Assembly: GCA_965153355.1 (NCBI GenBank)
Contig: OZ231126.1
Location: 19,468,001-19,532,000 of the forward strand
Reading direction: 5' to 3'
Length of the DNA stretch: 64,000 nucleotides
DNA from: Flaccisagitta enflata
Taxonomy: Eukaryota; Chaetognatha; Sagittoidea; Aphragmophora
Shown: piece by piece, positions 10,200-20,757 of the stretch
Layout: each line of letters starts with the position of its first letter
How positions within the stretch are numbered: the first letter of the stretch is position 1
The notes under the pieces: generated by a model
Database searches by the model: none
What the model was told of the DNA's origin: nothing
Seen by the model: the letters and a program-made list of their open reading frames with translations, nothing else
Translations under genes and position numbers: made by a program

Positions 10200-10760
10200 C
10201 AGTAGATCTCGTCTAGACTTGAGATAACGGGGCAAGCATTGTAGATTAACATATGAAGCCAGCGGATTGATATTTGAAACATAGACTAATAAAATGATGC
10301 TTTATTGCCCATGATAGTTGGTTGCCATGGAAACGCATTTCCATGTATTTACGCTAAAGTATCGATATTTTGAGAAATTTTTGAGGAAACATTGCTTAAA
10401 ATCAAATTTGCTTTAACTTTCCCACAGTATGTTCTGTAAGAATGTCGCTCGTTTAGCGGTTGCTGGGGGTTGTCACACATGGATACGCTCCCTAGCAACG
10501 GTGAAACCAGCGATATTCTTACAGAACATACTGTGGGAAAGTTGAAGCAAATTTAATTCTAAGCAATGTTCCCTCAAAAATTTTTTCAAAATATTGATAT
10601 TTTAGCATAAATATATGGAAATGCGTTTCCATGGCAACCAAGTATCATGGAGAATAAATCATTCTTTTATTAATTTATATTCCAAATATCAGCCCTCTAG
10701 TTTCATTTGTTCTTCCAAAGTGCTTGGCCCCGTTATCTCAAATCTAGACGAGATCTACTG
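10200..10760. mobile_element. palindromic MITE with TA target duplication
   Basis: The outer ends CAGTAGATCTCGTCTAGACT and AATCTAGACGAGATCTACTG are inverted repeats flanked by TA at 10198-10199 and 10761-10762. Inversion continues inward: CCATGGAAACGCATTTCCAT against ATGGAAATGCGTTTCCATGG, and ACAGTATGTTCTGTAAGAAT against ATTCTTACAGAACATACTGT, with the centre near 10475. The TA site suggests Tc1/mariner-type mobilisation. No transposase. Confidence 0.85.
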
Positions 10761-10762
10761 TA

Positions 10763-11298
10763 GCTATTCAGACTTGCTCATCACTTCGCCTACTCAATGC
10801 ACAAATGGAAATCGATTCAAACACATCAAACTCCGACCGGGACAGAATTAGACAACCTGATCTGATTCGCTCTAGCGCGTAGGGATGGTGACCCCATTGA
10901 TATTGTTCTCTTGTTTCTTACAAAAAATACCAGTCCATTTTCATTAACACTTTCCTCTCCACTCCAGTCACCGCGCCAACATATCTGTCACATTTCTATT
11001 GACAAATCGGCGCGGTGCTGTTAAGGTGGGTGACACTGCGCCGGGGGGGGGGGGACGCTAGGATGAGGTGACGAGGTGACAAGGTGACGAGGTGACGAGG
11101 TGACAAGGTGAGTGATCATGATCCACCTCAATACCAGCACAGAGCAGCTGAAGCAGCTTATGGGAATTCATATCTATTGAAAATAAAATCATCCTTTAAG
11201 CGATTTTTGAGAAAAAAATTGCCAAATTCTTTTTTGTTTTGTTTTGTTTTGTGTTTTTTTGTTTTTGTTTTTTTAATTTTTTTTTCATTTTTTTTTTT

Positions 11299-11336
<38 letters not shown>

Positions 11337-11690
11337 TGTCTTGACGTCTTGTTTGTTAACAAATTTCGAATCGTGGTTCACAACCACTGACTGAACATTC
11401 CTAAGACAAAGTTGGGGCAGATCTCTCACCTAGATCCTGGCGCCCCCTCCCAGGCGCAGTGGTGACCACTGCATATCATTTCATTGGTAAAATCTCGCCG
11501 ATTGCTTCAGAGGAAAACATCATAGTTCTTCTTTCACCTTAGCACTACTACCCTCTAAAAATGATTATTCAACTCTGAACGAAGATGTTTAAAGTCGATT
11601 CTTTAGCTAAGCCTCAACAGTTGCAAGTTGAGCGGATTGGCAGATTGAAAAATGATCAATTTTCAAGTTTTTGCGTGGCGTTTCTACATA
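10763..11690. other. no gene; short minisatellite and long T tract
   Basis: GACGAGGTGACAAGGTGACG units occur at 11062-11108, and a T-rich tract with a pure T run lies at about 11228-11333. Nothing else recognisable. Confidence 0.5.
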
Positions 11691-11906
11691 AACAAGGCCG
11701 GATACACGGCTACCCCAGTCTCGTGCGGGGGGGCAGGGGCCGTATTTAATGTTACTTGATCATTTGGGCAGGAGCAGTGAGGCCAAAAACCGCAAAAACC
11801 CCAAAAAAGTAAAGTGTGACGGACCGACGGACGGACCGACGGACGGACCGATGGACAGACGGACCGACAAAGCGGGGTGTAGAGTCGCGTATCACGCGAC
11901 TAAAAA
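11691..11906 (-). mobile_element. family A element, reversed, near full length
   Basis: Starts AACAAGGCCGGATACACGGC, contains GGGGGGCAGGGGCC, TCATTTGGGCAGGAGCAGTG, a GACGGACCGACGGACGGACC run, GCGGGGTGTAGAGTCGCG and ends CACGCGACTAAAAA. Confidence 0.8.
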
Positions 11907-12348
11907 CGAGTATCTGTCAATGCTTGAAGTGATGAGTTTGAAAGGTAGCTAAGTGCAGACATACAGATTGTGGAGAAGCGGGAAGCGCCGCTTCTCGGAA
12001 GCATGGTGACTGCGTCGGAAGACGTTACCATATGGCATTTAAAAAAATGAAAAAATGAAATTTTGTTTTAAAAGAACACTTAAACAGTTGTCACAAATCA
12101 ATTTCTGATTGCATAATCAAATAATATTATATTCTTTCAACAAATCTACCATTTTCAAGATCTATTCTACAAAAAAAGGATTTGACATTTTTGCAAAATC
12201 AACATTTTAGACTACATTCTGCTTGTCGGAATCTTGCAGGAAGAATTTTTGCTTCCCGGAAGCTTGGAAGAATATAAGTATCTGGCTAAGTGTCTCTTTA
12301 CTGTTCGTAGATTTTCGTTTTTGTTTTGTTTTTGGTAACTCTGTAATA

Positions 12349-12949
12349 CAGGGTCATCCATCTGAGTTGTCGGATTCTGTTAAGCTTTTACTCTCAGATG
12401 CTATGAGACATGAATTTGAAATTGATCAAGTCTAAAAGAGTATAGATTGACATTTTTTGTAAAAAAATTTTAGCCATTTTCGTCAAGTGGTTTGTCTTTT
12501 ACATAAGTTTGAAAGGACACAAGTATTTTACCATTTTACAGATTGTCCATCAAAAATTCAGAATTCTGCTTGCATTCATTTTCATTTTGCTTTACTATTC
12601 ATGCCATAGAGAGAAAATTAATCTCAAATGAAAGATAAACTGACAGACATATTGAAATACTTGAATATCGTCACTGATTCAAGCCTGTTTTAGATTGATA
12701 ACTAAAAAAAAATAAAAACTAATTGGCGTGTTAACTTGCACAATTCCTGGAAAATCTGCTCAGTCCTGAAATAAAAGCTTGACATTCAAATCCATATTAA
12801 AGACAAACTACTTGACCAAAATGGCTGAAATTTTTATACAAAAAATTTTAATCTATACTCTTTAGAATTTGATCAATTTCAAATCCATGTCTCTTGGCAT
12901 CAAAGAGTAAAAGCTTAACAGAATCCGACAACTCAGGTGGATGACCCTG
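12349..12949. mobile_element. MITE with long inverted arms and TA target duplication
   Basis: CAGGGTCATCCATCTGAGTT opens and AACTCAGGTGGATGACCCTG closes the element, flanked by TA. The arms extend about 170 bp inward (AATCTATACTCTTTAGA and its inverse). The small reading frames inside are consequences of the arms. Confidence 0.85.
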
Positions 12950-13416
12950 TAATTCTTGAAACATGAAATAAAAGCGTTTATTAATCTTTTTATTTCTCTC
13001 AATGCAATACGTTTTCATAGGAAATTGAATGACAATTAACAAAGGGAAAGGCAGAAAACAAAAAATTGATAATTCCCTTCATGAACGTCTCTACATCTCT
13101 CCCCCCCCCCCCCCCCGCGCGATCTTTACTATTCGTCGTTTGATGCTAACTTCACCCACTTTCTTTTTCACACGAAATTGTTTAGCAATTAACCCATGAC
13201 TTGTATCAAATTCAAAATGAGTCGCTTGTGATTCCTTCCCCCCCCTTTGATTTTCTTCCTCGCCAAAATCTATGATTTTCTTCCCCATAAAGCAATGATT
13301 TATAAAACAGGTTAAAATAGTGTTAAATTGTCTTATACTGATCAGGTTTTCTTTTTTTCTCTTTTCCCTCTTCCTTTCCCTCCCCCATCTTCAAACCATT
13401 TGGGCGTAAAACTCCA
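12950..13416. other. 3' flank of the secreted-protein gene; C-tract repeat
   Basis: Contains a run of 17 C at about 13101 and TTTGATTTTCTTCC near 13247, shared with the dispersed repeat at 16985-17300 and 50615-50780. No gene seen. Confidence 0.45.
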
Positions 13417-13417
13417 T

Positions 13418-13423
13418 TTTATT
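13418..13423 (-). terminator. poly(A) signal AATAAA overlapping the stop codon
   Basis: On the minus strand GAA-TAA-AAT reads both as the last Glu codon with stop and as AATAAA. This would leave a 3' UTR of only about 15-30 nt if it is the functional signal. Confidence 0.5.
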
Positions 13424-14143
13424 CAGGTCGGCCCCTGACCCCTGATGTGATCGCTCCAACACTACCACCAATGACGGCTCCTCCAACGCCGCCAACGACA
13501 CCACCCCCGACGCCGCCGACAACTGCGCCGCCAAGTCCACCAGCGGCGCCGCCTCCAACGGCGCCAAGTCCGCCGCCAACTACCGCTCCAGCGGGGCCCG
13601 CGGCGTAACCACCGGCGGCCCCTCCGGCCACTCCACCCGCCACGGCGCCACCGACCGTTCCGACGGCGGCGCCAATTCCGGTTCCGGCGGCGACACCGGT
13701 GCCAACGCCGATGGCGCCACCAAGAACAGCGTCATGAACGACATCATCGGCGCTGATGGCTTGGACAAACTCGCCGGTTTTTTGAGCTGCGTGAGCGCCG
13801 GCGTTCATAACCTTATTCAAGCCGGTCACTTTTGCACCTCCTGTGAAGCCAGCCTGGACGACTTTGGTGCCGGTTACGGCCACCGTTTTACCGGCGTTGA
13901 CGACTCCGACTGCGCCGGCGTGAGCTATGTTGACCCCGGTTCCGACAACTTTGGAGCCGGCGTTGGCCACCGTTTTACCGGCGTTGACGACTCCGACTGC
14001 GCCGGCTTGAGCCACGTTGACCCCGGCTCCCAGAATTTTGACGGGGCGAGGAAGTTTAGGAAGAATTTTGATTTTGGGAATTTTAAGAATCTTGGGTCTC
14101 CATTTGATCTTGGGTCTCCAGTTGAAGAAACGTTGGTCCAGTT
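13419..14143 (-). CDS. secreted precursor paralogue 2, exon 2 (cationic block and glycine zipper)
   Basis: The acceptor CTGTTCCCTCCACACAG|AACTGG at 14144 places the exon in phase 1, matching the donor at 15133; joined length 837 nt gives 278 residues. After a spacer the exon encodes a Trp/Arg/Pro/Lys block with WRPKIKWRPKILKIPKIKI. A nearly repeated 29-residue unit follows (AGAVGVVNAGKTV twice, DNA period 87 bp at about 13840-14010), then HDAVLGGAIGVGTGVAAG and more than 90 residues of GxxxG-type Gly/Ala/Val sequence. Such glycine zippers pack or insert in membranes; an amphipathic defence-like or structural secreted protein is possible but unproven. No cysteines are seen in the exon. The stop TAA at 13419-13421 lies inside AATAAA. 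Confidence 0.75.
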
Positions 14144-14189
14144 CTGTGTGGAGGGAACAGCGCGGCAGTTTGAAGGAGAGGTTGAAATA

Positions 14190-14765
14190 GCAGCCAAAGG
14201 CAGTAAGTGGTCAGCGGTACCCTTGCTCTGCTTGAGTGGTGTTTGATTTAAGTTGAGGGGGGCAGGGCAGTGGTCCCGAAGGGGGAATCTGTCCGCCTGT
14301 CCATCCGTCTGTCCGTCCACCCATCCATTCATCCGTCTGTACGTCCGTTTGTCCGTTTGTCCATTTGTCCCCCCTCCGCCGCATCCTCAAGACTTCATCT
14401 TTTTTGGGGCTTATTCTTACCCAATTTCTGTCAAATAGACAAAATCCAAGCAATATGGCCCAAATCCAAGCAAAATCACCTCCAATACCTGGATTTTGAC
14501 CAGATTCCTCCCATTTTGCTTGGATTCCGGCCATTACGCTTGGATTAGGCCTTTTTGCATAGATTTTGGCCATATTGCTTAGATTTGGGTTATTTGGCAG
14601 AAATTGGGTCAGAAATGGCCCTAAAGGAGACGAAGCCCTGAGAATGGGGCGGGGGGGGGGACCGATGGATGGTGATGTAAGGATGGATGTATGTACGGAC
14701 GGACAGATTCCCCCAGTGTTCTACAGGACTTTGTCCCCTTCGAGGCCGCCGCCCAAAAAGTAAAT
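14190..14765. mobile_element. family B element in the intron
   Basis: Left end AGTAAGTGGTCAGCGGTACC, GGGGCAGGGCAGTGGTCCCG and a GTCCGTCTGTCC run. Inner units such as TCCAAGCAATATGGCCCAAA invert to TTGGATTCCGGCCATTACGC on the right. The right end is TGTTCTACAGGACTTTGTCC, then GAGGCCGCCGCCCAAAAAG. Confidence 0.8.
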
Positions 14766-14804
14766 GTAGGCTGAAGATGATGAATTAAAATGTGGGCATA
14801 GAAT

Positions 14805-15035
14805 CTGTGATCAGCGATACCCGTTGCCCTGCTTTGCATGATTGTGAATTACAGTGGGAGGAAGCAGTGCAGCAGCCCTGAAGGGGACGAAGTCCTGTAG
14901 AACACAGGGGGACTCTTGTTTGTCTGTCCATCTGTCCTCCCCAGGCCCTCTCAGGCCTGAAATCCGCCCTCTCAGGCAAAAGTCCCTGTGTTCTATAGGA
15001 CTTTGTCCCCTTTGGGGCCGCTGCCCAAAAAAATG
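14805..15035. mobile_element. short family B element in the same intron
   Basis: TGATCAGCGATACCCGTTGC, CCTGAAGGGGACGAAGTCCT, CCTGTAGAACACAGGGGG, two CTCTCAGGC units, then TGTTCTATAGGACTTTGTCC and TTTGGGGCCGCTGCCCAAAA. The inner minisatellite is nearly absent, so this is a minimal form of the family. Confidence 0.8.
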
Positions 15036-15133
15036 AAATAATATGATACAGGATAATATGAAAAAATGAAATATAATAACAAAATACCAGAGAGAGCAAA
15101 CAAAAGCAAAAACAAAAACATGCTATAACTGAC

Positions 15134-15245
15134 CTAGTTCTTCATCAACAAACTGTGCTTCTTCGTCATTATCAGAAAGAGGATATGCTGTAACACACAG
15201 GAACAGGGCACTTAAGACAGCGCCGACCCAAATCAGCTTCACCAT
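15134..15245 (-). CDS. secreted precursor paralogue 2, exon 1 (signal peptide)
   Basis: ATG at 15245 (preferred over an upstream open stretch with no matching part in the paralogue) encodes MVKLIWVGAVLSALFLCVTA, a signal peptide, then YPLSDNDEEAQFVDEEL, a strongly acidic spacer. The donor CTAG|GTCAGT at 15133 leaves phase 1; the next phase 1 acceptor downstream is at 14144, giving a 990 bp intron. The layout matches the exon at 12-120. An acidic pro-segment before a basic block is common in precursors of basic peptides. Confidence 0.8.
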
Positions 15246-15312
15246 TTTGGTGCAATTTTTTTTTTCAGTGAAAAAAATAGAAATTTCTAATCTTTGACTT
15301 AGTAGGGACATT

Positions 15313-15427
15313 TTTATATTCTACCCGGACTACACTTCTTTGAGCAGATCGGATTTCCTCTTGGCCAAGTCAATCACGGATTACCGATCAAATTACCAGG
15401 GAAATAAGGTACTAAGTAAACTTAATC
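15313..15427 (-). promoter_or_regulatory. TATA box and conserved upstream block of paralogue 2
   Basis: TATAAA on the minus strand at 15318-15313, about 70 bp upstream of the ATG. The block 15348-15427 (TGGCCAAGTCAATCACGG, ATTACCGATCAAATTACC, GGTACTAAGTAAAC) matches 254-327 upstream of paralogue 1. Confidence 0.6.
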
Positions 15428-15436
15428 TTTGCGTTT

Positions 15437-15490
15437 TTTTAGTCGCGTGCTACGCGATTCTTCACCCCGCTTTGTCCGTCCGTCCCCTTT
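15437..15490 (+). mobile_element. family A 5' fragment
   Basis: TTTTTAGTCGCGTGCTACGC followed by GATTCTTCACCCCGCTTTGT and CCGTCCGTCC, then the copy stops. Confidence 0.6.
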
Positions 15491-15699
15491 TTGGGACAAA
15501 AATTTGACCAATCATTCTGTTTTGTAATTGGGATGCGCTGTTGTGCTGCGGAAATGTAAACAAAACTTAAGTCTTTTACGCTTATCATACTTCATAGAAT
15601 CAATGAAACATATTAACTGGTCAATGGTATTGGTCTCACATTGGTAAAGTCCCAGAATACTCAATTTCTTCACAAAAAATGCACGAAAAACTCCAGATA

Positions 15700-15845
15700 T
15701 TGCCACATAAAAAACAAAATCTGTCTCTGAAATTAAAAATTTTGCATTTCTGAGAACATGGCCCATTCCTCAGAAGTATTTATACTGAGGCCATGTTTTT
15801 CAAAATGCAAAATTTTGCATTCAGAGACAGATTTTGTCTTTTACG
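15700..15845. repeat. imperfect palindrome
   Basis: AAAACAAAATCTGTCTCTGA on the left is inverted as CAGAGACAGATTTTGTCTTT on the right, with AATTTTGCAT on both sides of a centre near 15770. Probably a small foldback element; ends not determined. Confidence 0.6.
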
Positions 15846-16390
15846 CGAGACTCAAGAACCAATTTCCATTAAAGATCCATAAATTTTGCATTCTATCTTT
15901 CCACTTCTCATAAGTAAATCCTACAGATATAAGTTTTTCTTTGCTAAAAATTGATGATTATCATAAAAAGACCCCATATCTCAATAAAATATCCAAGAGT
16001 AGTCTTTTCAAGTTGGGGAAAGTACTAAGACATCAAATTTTGATTATGCAATTTTAGAATAAACCAAAGTTAGTTTATTATTACAAATTACTTGACATTT
16101 ACGATTGAGGAAAGAAAAAATATTTTTGACCAGTTTTTACTTCAATTTAGCATAGTTGAGCATTGTCAATCCATTGGGTTTAAATCTTTTTCTTTTTTTT
16201 TTTTTTACAATAGTGAATTTTTGAACTATGCATAAAGATAATTAATTTTGGTCAAAAGTTGAATATCTGTTCATTTGTATCAATAATTCTGATATCTAAA
16301 CTTTTATTTTTATTTTACAATTTCAGCCTCAATCACTTAAACAAAAGTATAAAAAAACTTGATTTTCATGAAATTTTGGTTTTGATAACA
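15846..16390. other. AT-rich, no gene seen
   Basis: Only T-rich tracts and no consistent coding frame. Confidence 0.4.
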
Positions 16391-16393
16391 ATA

Positions 16394-16567
16394 CAGTTGA
16401 GCTTCACTAGAGCGCATTTAAAGGGATTGGGTAAAATTATGCCTTATGTTGAAGCTTCCTTATTGCCAACATAGAAATAACTATGAAATCTTTTATGTGA
16501 CAGCACATAGTATGCCTTTTAGGCGGGCATGCCTCATTAGCGGGTGCGCTCTAGCGGTGCTCCACTG
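16394..16567. mobile_element. 174 bp MITE with TA target duplication
   Basis: CAGTTGAGCTTCACTAGAGC opens and GCTCTAGCGGTGCTCCACTG closes the element. TA lies at 16392-16393 and 16568-16569. Confidence 0.8.
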
Positions 16568-16970
16568 TACCAACAAAATTTTTCAAAAATATTTTTTCTT
16601 TCTTAAATAGTACTAGCTAGGAAATATGTTTGGCAACACATTTAAAGAGAGATATCTTAACTTCTCGTTAAGATAAGTAAATAAAATTTATGAGCATTTT
16701 AATCTACGCCGAAAAATCTACAATCGGAGTCCAATCTCGTTTCTGTGCATCAAACCATTTAGAAATGCCATTAGTTTGAAGTTGACCATGTACTTTCAAA
16801 AATGGTGAGAAAGTAGGATTTCTTTTTTCTCAAACCCTTCTTTCTTTGAAATGCTCTCAAATTTTACCAAGAAATGCTAAAAACATGTGAATTGCACCAC
16901 TGGTTAGTGCTTGAACACTAGTTTTATAATCTCATAGATTTTTAGTCAAATTTGTAAAAGAAAGTAGCTC
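16568..16970. other. AT-rich, no gene seen
   Basis: No repeat or coding signal that I can support. Confidence 0.35.
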
Positions 16971-16974
16971 AATT

Positions 16975-17300
16975 TTGACTGCAGGCCTGTATATTGTTCT
17001 ATATTCCCCCCCCCTGGTGGGGGGGGGGGGAAATAATCAAAGGGTTTGGAGATGGGGGAAAAAATGCAAGGGGGAAAAAAAGAAAAAAAGAAAATTTGGG
17101 GAAAATAAAACTTTTGGCAGTACCAAATCATTAAAAATGATTTGTAAAACACAATATAACACTATTTAAACCTTAAAAACACTGTTTTATTGCTAAATGG
17201 GGAAGAAAATCATAGATTTTGTAATGCGACGTAGCGTCGCGGGGAAGAAAATCAAAGGCAGGGGGGGAAACTAATCAAAGATCACAGAACTATATACATC
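16975..17300 (+). repeat. dispersed repeat with C/G tracts
   Basis: GCAGGCCTGTATATTGTTCT, C and G runs, AATCAAAGGGTTTGGAGATG, and CAGTACCAAATCATTAAAAA. The same landmarks occur inverted at 50615-50780, and partly near 13060-13400. Confidence 0.65.
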
Positions 17301-17643
17301 CCTGATTTTGAGGCCAAAATGACCAAAATCTACTGTTTTTTCCACAACCACCTCTTAAGTCATCGGAGTTGTGATAAACAAACCTAACTCGTGGTCTCTT
17401 GATTGGATTAAAGATTGTTTTTCTCTTTTGTTCTAATTAGTATAGATATAGAAATAATCATAAACAATCAGGTACATGCATAAGAGGGAGAAAAACACAC
17501 TGTCAACCGAAAGTGTTACCAAACTTTTTTCCTAGATAGTAAATGTCAACCACGCACTAACTTTAGTTTATCCTAATATCTTATAATTAAAATTTGATGT
17601 CCTAATACTTTCCCCCACTTGAAAAAAATCACCCTGTAAGATA

Positions 17644-17815
17644 AGCAAGGCCGGATACACGGCGTGCGGGTGGGCAGGGGCCATATTTGAGGTCACTAGA
17701 TCATTTGGGTATGAACAGTGAGGTCCAAAAATAAAGATCATAAAAAAAGTAAATTGTGACCAACAGACCAACCGACGGACAAAACGGGGTGTAGAGTCGC
17801 GTGCACGCGCCTAAA
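17644..17815 (-). mobile_element. family A element, reversed
   Basis: CAAGGCCGGATACACGGCGT, GGGTGGGCAGGGGCCATATT, AAGTAAATTGTGACC, GGGGTGTAGAGTCGCGTGCA and CGCGCCTAAAAA. Confidence 0.75.
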
Positions 17816-17993
17816 AATATCATTGAAAACCGATTTACGTGTCAAATTGCGTACTCGTTTGCACTGTGACTTAGGACCCTCTTTCTAATAGAGATGATGA
17901 TAACTAGAAACAGAGAAGAAGAATAACATTTGACCAGGGAAACAAAGCCTCATGTAGGGACAGGCTAATAGGAAAAAAGATCGAATTTCACTT

Positions 17994-18340
17994 TTTGTTC
18001 GCGTGCCACGCAACTCTTTAAGTCACTTTTCGGTCGGTCCGTCTGTTGGTCGGTCCGTAGGTCGGTCCGTCACAAACACTTAGGTCTAATGACCTTGTTT
18101 TTCATGGGGAAAGCTGCCTTTAATGGCGCTGCTTTCATGTCTTAAGGCGTTGGTCCCTTATGTAAAGAGTTTTTATTCAGACAAGATTTTGTTTGGTGGG
18201 TTTGGAAAAATCTGGAGCAAACATGAAACTGACAGGTAGCCTTGAGTTTTTCATGACTCAGTTTGGAAAAAAAAAAATTGAGGCGTGGGCAGTTGAAAAA
18301 AAAGAATTCGTTGCTGATGGTCCCGTTCAAAAGCTTGGTA
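17994..18340 (+). repeat. family A 5' fragment joined to an uninterrupted dispersed repeat
   Basis: GTTCGCGTGCCACGCAACTC then GGTCGGTCCGTCTGTTGG, followed from 18105 by the repeat that carries the MITE at 840-1640; here ATTTTGTTTGGTGGGTTTGG is continuous. Confidence 0.6.
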
Positions 18341-18598
18341 ATGGAAATCAAACTTTTTGTTATTGAAAAACCGAATTTGACATGTTCTTAGCTCAACTTC
18401 TGTCGATTTGTGTGATCAGTATCGTAAGATCTTTTTCTCCGAGGATCTCGAAAATTAGTGATGACAATCACAACCAACGCCCTCTACGGTTGGCTGTTTG
18501 GTTTGGCTGTCATTCATCTCATGTCACTTTTTTTCTTCCATCGTAAACAATCTAATTTTCCTGACATCAGTGACCCTGCCCGGGACTGAGGGAGCCAT

Positions 18599-18752
18599 TT
18601 TTAGTCGCGGACACGCGACTCTACATATTCCTTTGTCGGTCCGTCGGTCCGTCGGTCCGTCAGTCCCGCGACCTTTTTAAATTGCAAGCGGTTTTTTGCA
18701 TTACCGCTCTTTCCAAACCGTCCGCGACTGTCCTGCCGTGTATCCGGCCTTG
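18599..18752 (+). mobile_element. family A element, short
   Basis: TTTTAGTCGCGGACACGCGA, TTTGTCGGTCCGTCGGTCCG, CCGCGACTGTCCTGCCGTGT and ATCCGGCCTTGTTT. Confidence 0.75.
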
Positions 18753-19154
18753 TTTCCTTTAAGCTTTTGGAGGGGGGTGGCAGTACGACATCGGTGCTGA
18801 GTTTGGGCGGGCTGCAGCTGGTTTGATCAGTGATTAATGATTTCCTCATCACTGTGCTTTTTTCAATCAGTTATTTTTTATTTATTTTGGTTTGTTTAGT
18901 TATCTACAGAAACATTTCCATCTGCATCTAACAAAATTGGTATGTTTGGTATGTTAGTTATCAACGTAAAACTATAAGTGCACATTAAATAATGTCATCA
19001 AAATTCAGCGAAACATGCGCCAGTAGTAAGACGTATATTCATGTAAATAAACAATCAATTCTTAGCATCGAGTAAAAGATTTCGTCACGTCTCTCCTCTT
19101 TCATCCCCTCAAAATTCACTACACTTTCCTCTCTCCCCGTCCATTTCAGTCCCG
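18753..19154. other. no gene seen
   Basis: AT-rich spacer between a family A element and a MITE. Confidence 0.35.
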
Positions 19155-19156
19155 TA

Positions 19157-19721
19157 CAGTGGGGTTCGTGGAATAACAGCCTAAACTGGAGGAAGGTATT
19201 TAAGTGTCTTAATATCATTTGACAAACTTGATTTATAATATGTTGTTGATGATCCCTGAGTTTGGTTATATGGAAACCAAAATTATTTTTTTGAACATTT
19301 ATAATACTAGAATATCAATATTTGACAAATGTTATCATGAACATTGTCATTTGTTATTTACAGTATGTCCTGTAAGAATATTGCTTGTTTAGCCGTTGCT
19401 AAGGAGCATCATTTAGCGGTTGCTAGGTGTGATGCCCCCTAGCAACGGCCAAACGAGCAATATTCTTACAGAACATACTGTGGGAAAGTTGTAGCAAATT
19501 TAATTTTGAGCAATGTTCCCTGACAATATTTCTCAAAACATTGATATTTTAGTGGTTATTAATGTTTGAAAAAATAATTTTGGTTTCCATAGCAACCGAA
19601 AAACTCAGGGACAAAAGCTTCAAGTGAACAACTTATATTTCAAATATCAAGTTTGTCAATTAAAATTAAGACACTTATATACCTTCCTCCAGTTTAGGCT
19701 GTTATTCCCCGAACCCCACTG
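19157..19721. mobile_element. palindromic MITE with TA target duplication
   Basis: CAGTGGGGTTCGTGGAATAA opens and TTATTCCCCGAACCCCACTG closes the element; TA flanks both. The arms pair over most of their length (CTAAACTGGAGGAAGGTAT with its inverse). The core ATTCTTACAGAACATACTGT and GTTGCTAGG is shared with the MITE at 10200-10760, whose outer ends differ. Confidence 0.85.
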
Positions 19722-20137
19722 TACCTAATACCAAACACATCTCTGTTGACAGTCCGTTTTTCGCCGCTCTAAGTTCGAAGTTTACCTGCAGGCCTTTCCT
19801 TTCCTTTCAGTCGTCGTGAGACCGCGGGGGTCACCAAAGCGCTGGGCAACCCGTCTTACTGTGCCAATAGCTCTTTGACCTCAAACTCAAAAGGTCTCCA
19901 TGTGGCAGCAACCCGAATATGACCCGAGTTTTAGGCTAACTGACCAGAGTGACCCAATCCGAATACAGGTATACGCCGGGTTTCTTACTTGTTGACATTT
20001 CTTGCTTTTCAGGTTTCGGCAAAATGTTGCACACACCTTCTTAACGGCTCAGCGATGGTCGGTCCAGCACTCTTTAACCGTGTCATATGATCTCATTACA
20101 GACACTTGAGCGTTTATTTTTCTTTTTTTTCTTCGGT

Positions 20138-20475
20138 TTTTAAGTGCGTCCTCGCACTTCTATAAGAGGTCATGACGAGCAAAATGCAAAACGGCTGATT
20201 CAGACGCATTTCTTCATTCCTATCACCTCTCATGCCTTACCGCATTCATTTTCATTCTTTCATTCATTCATTAATTCATTCATTCATTCGTTCATTCATT
20301 CATTCATTCATTCATTCATTCATTCATTCATTCATTCATTCATTCATTCTTTCATTCATTCATTCATTCATTCATTCATTCATTCATTCTTTCATTCATT
20401 CATTTTAAACGCTGATTCACAAATTCTTTAACAAGCGAGGTGCACTTATTGGCCATAACTTGGCTTTGTTTTTTT
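20138..20475 (+). mobile_element. family A variant with a CATT core
   Basis: Hairpin GTGCG-TCCT-CGCAC, CTTCTATAAGAGG, then (CATT)n at about 20255-20405 where other copies carry GTCC runs, ending GAGGTGCACTTATTGGCCAT and CTTGGCTTTGTTT. Confidence 0.7.
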
Positions 20476-20504
20476 TAACTTCTTGTGTACCTTTCCATTT
20501 AAAT

Positions 20505-20757
20505 TGCGTCCTAGCAGAGCTCATGTCCGTCGGTCCGTCCGTCCGTCGGTTTGTTGGTTGGTCAGTTGGTCAGTCGGTCGGTCACGCAAGTGTTTGATGT
20601 AGGCAAAACGGCCTATTCTGACGTCCTTCTTAAATCGTATCATCTCTCATGCCCTGCCACATTCATTTTCATTCTGTTGTTAATTCATTCACTCATTCAT
20701 TCATTCATTCATTCATTCATTCATTCATTCATTCATTCATTCATTCATTCATTCAAA
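20505..20757 (+). mobile_element. family A 5' part with GTCC run and (CATT)n
   Basis: TTGCGTCCTAGCAGAGCTCA, then GTCGGTCCGTCCGTCCGTCG and GGTCAGTCGGTCGGTCACGC; (CATT)n at 20685-20755. Confidence 0.65.
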
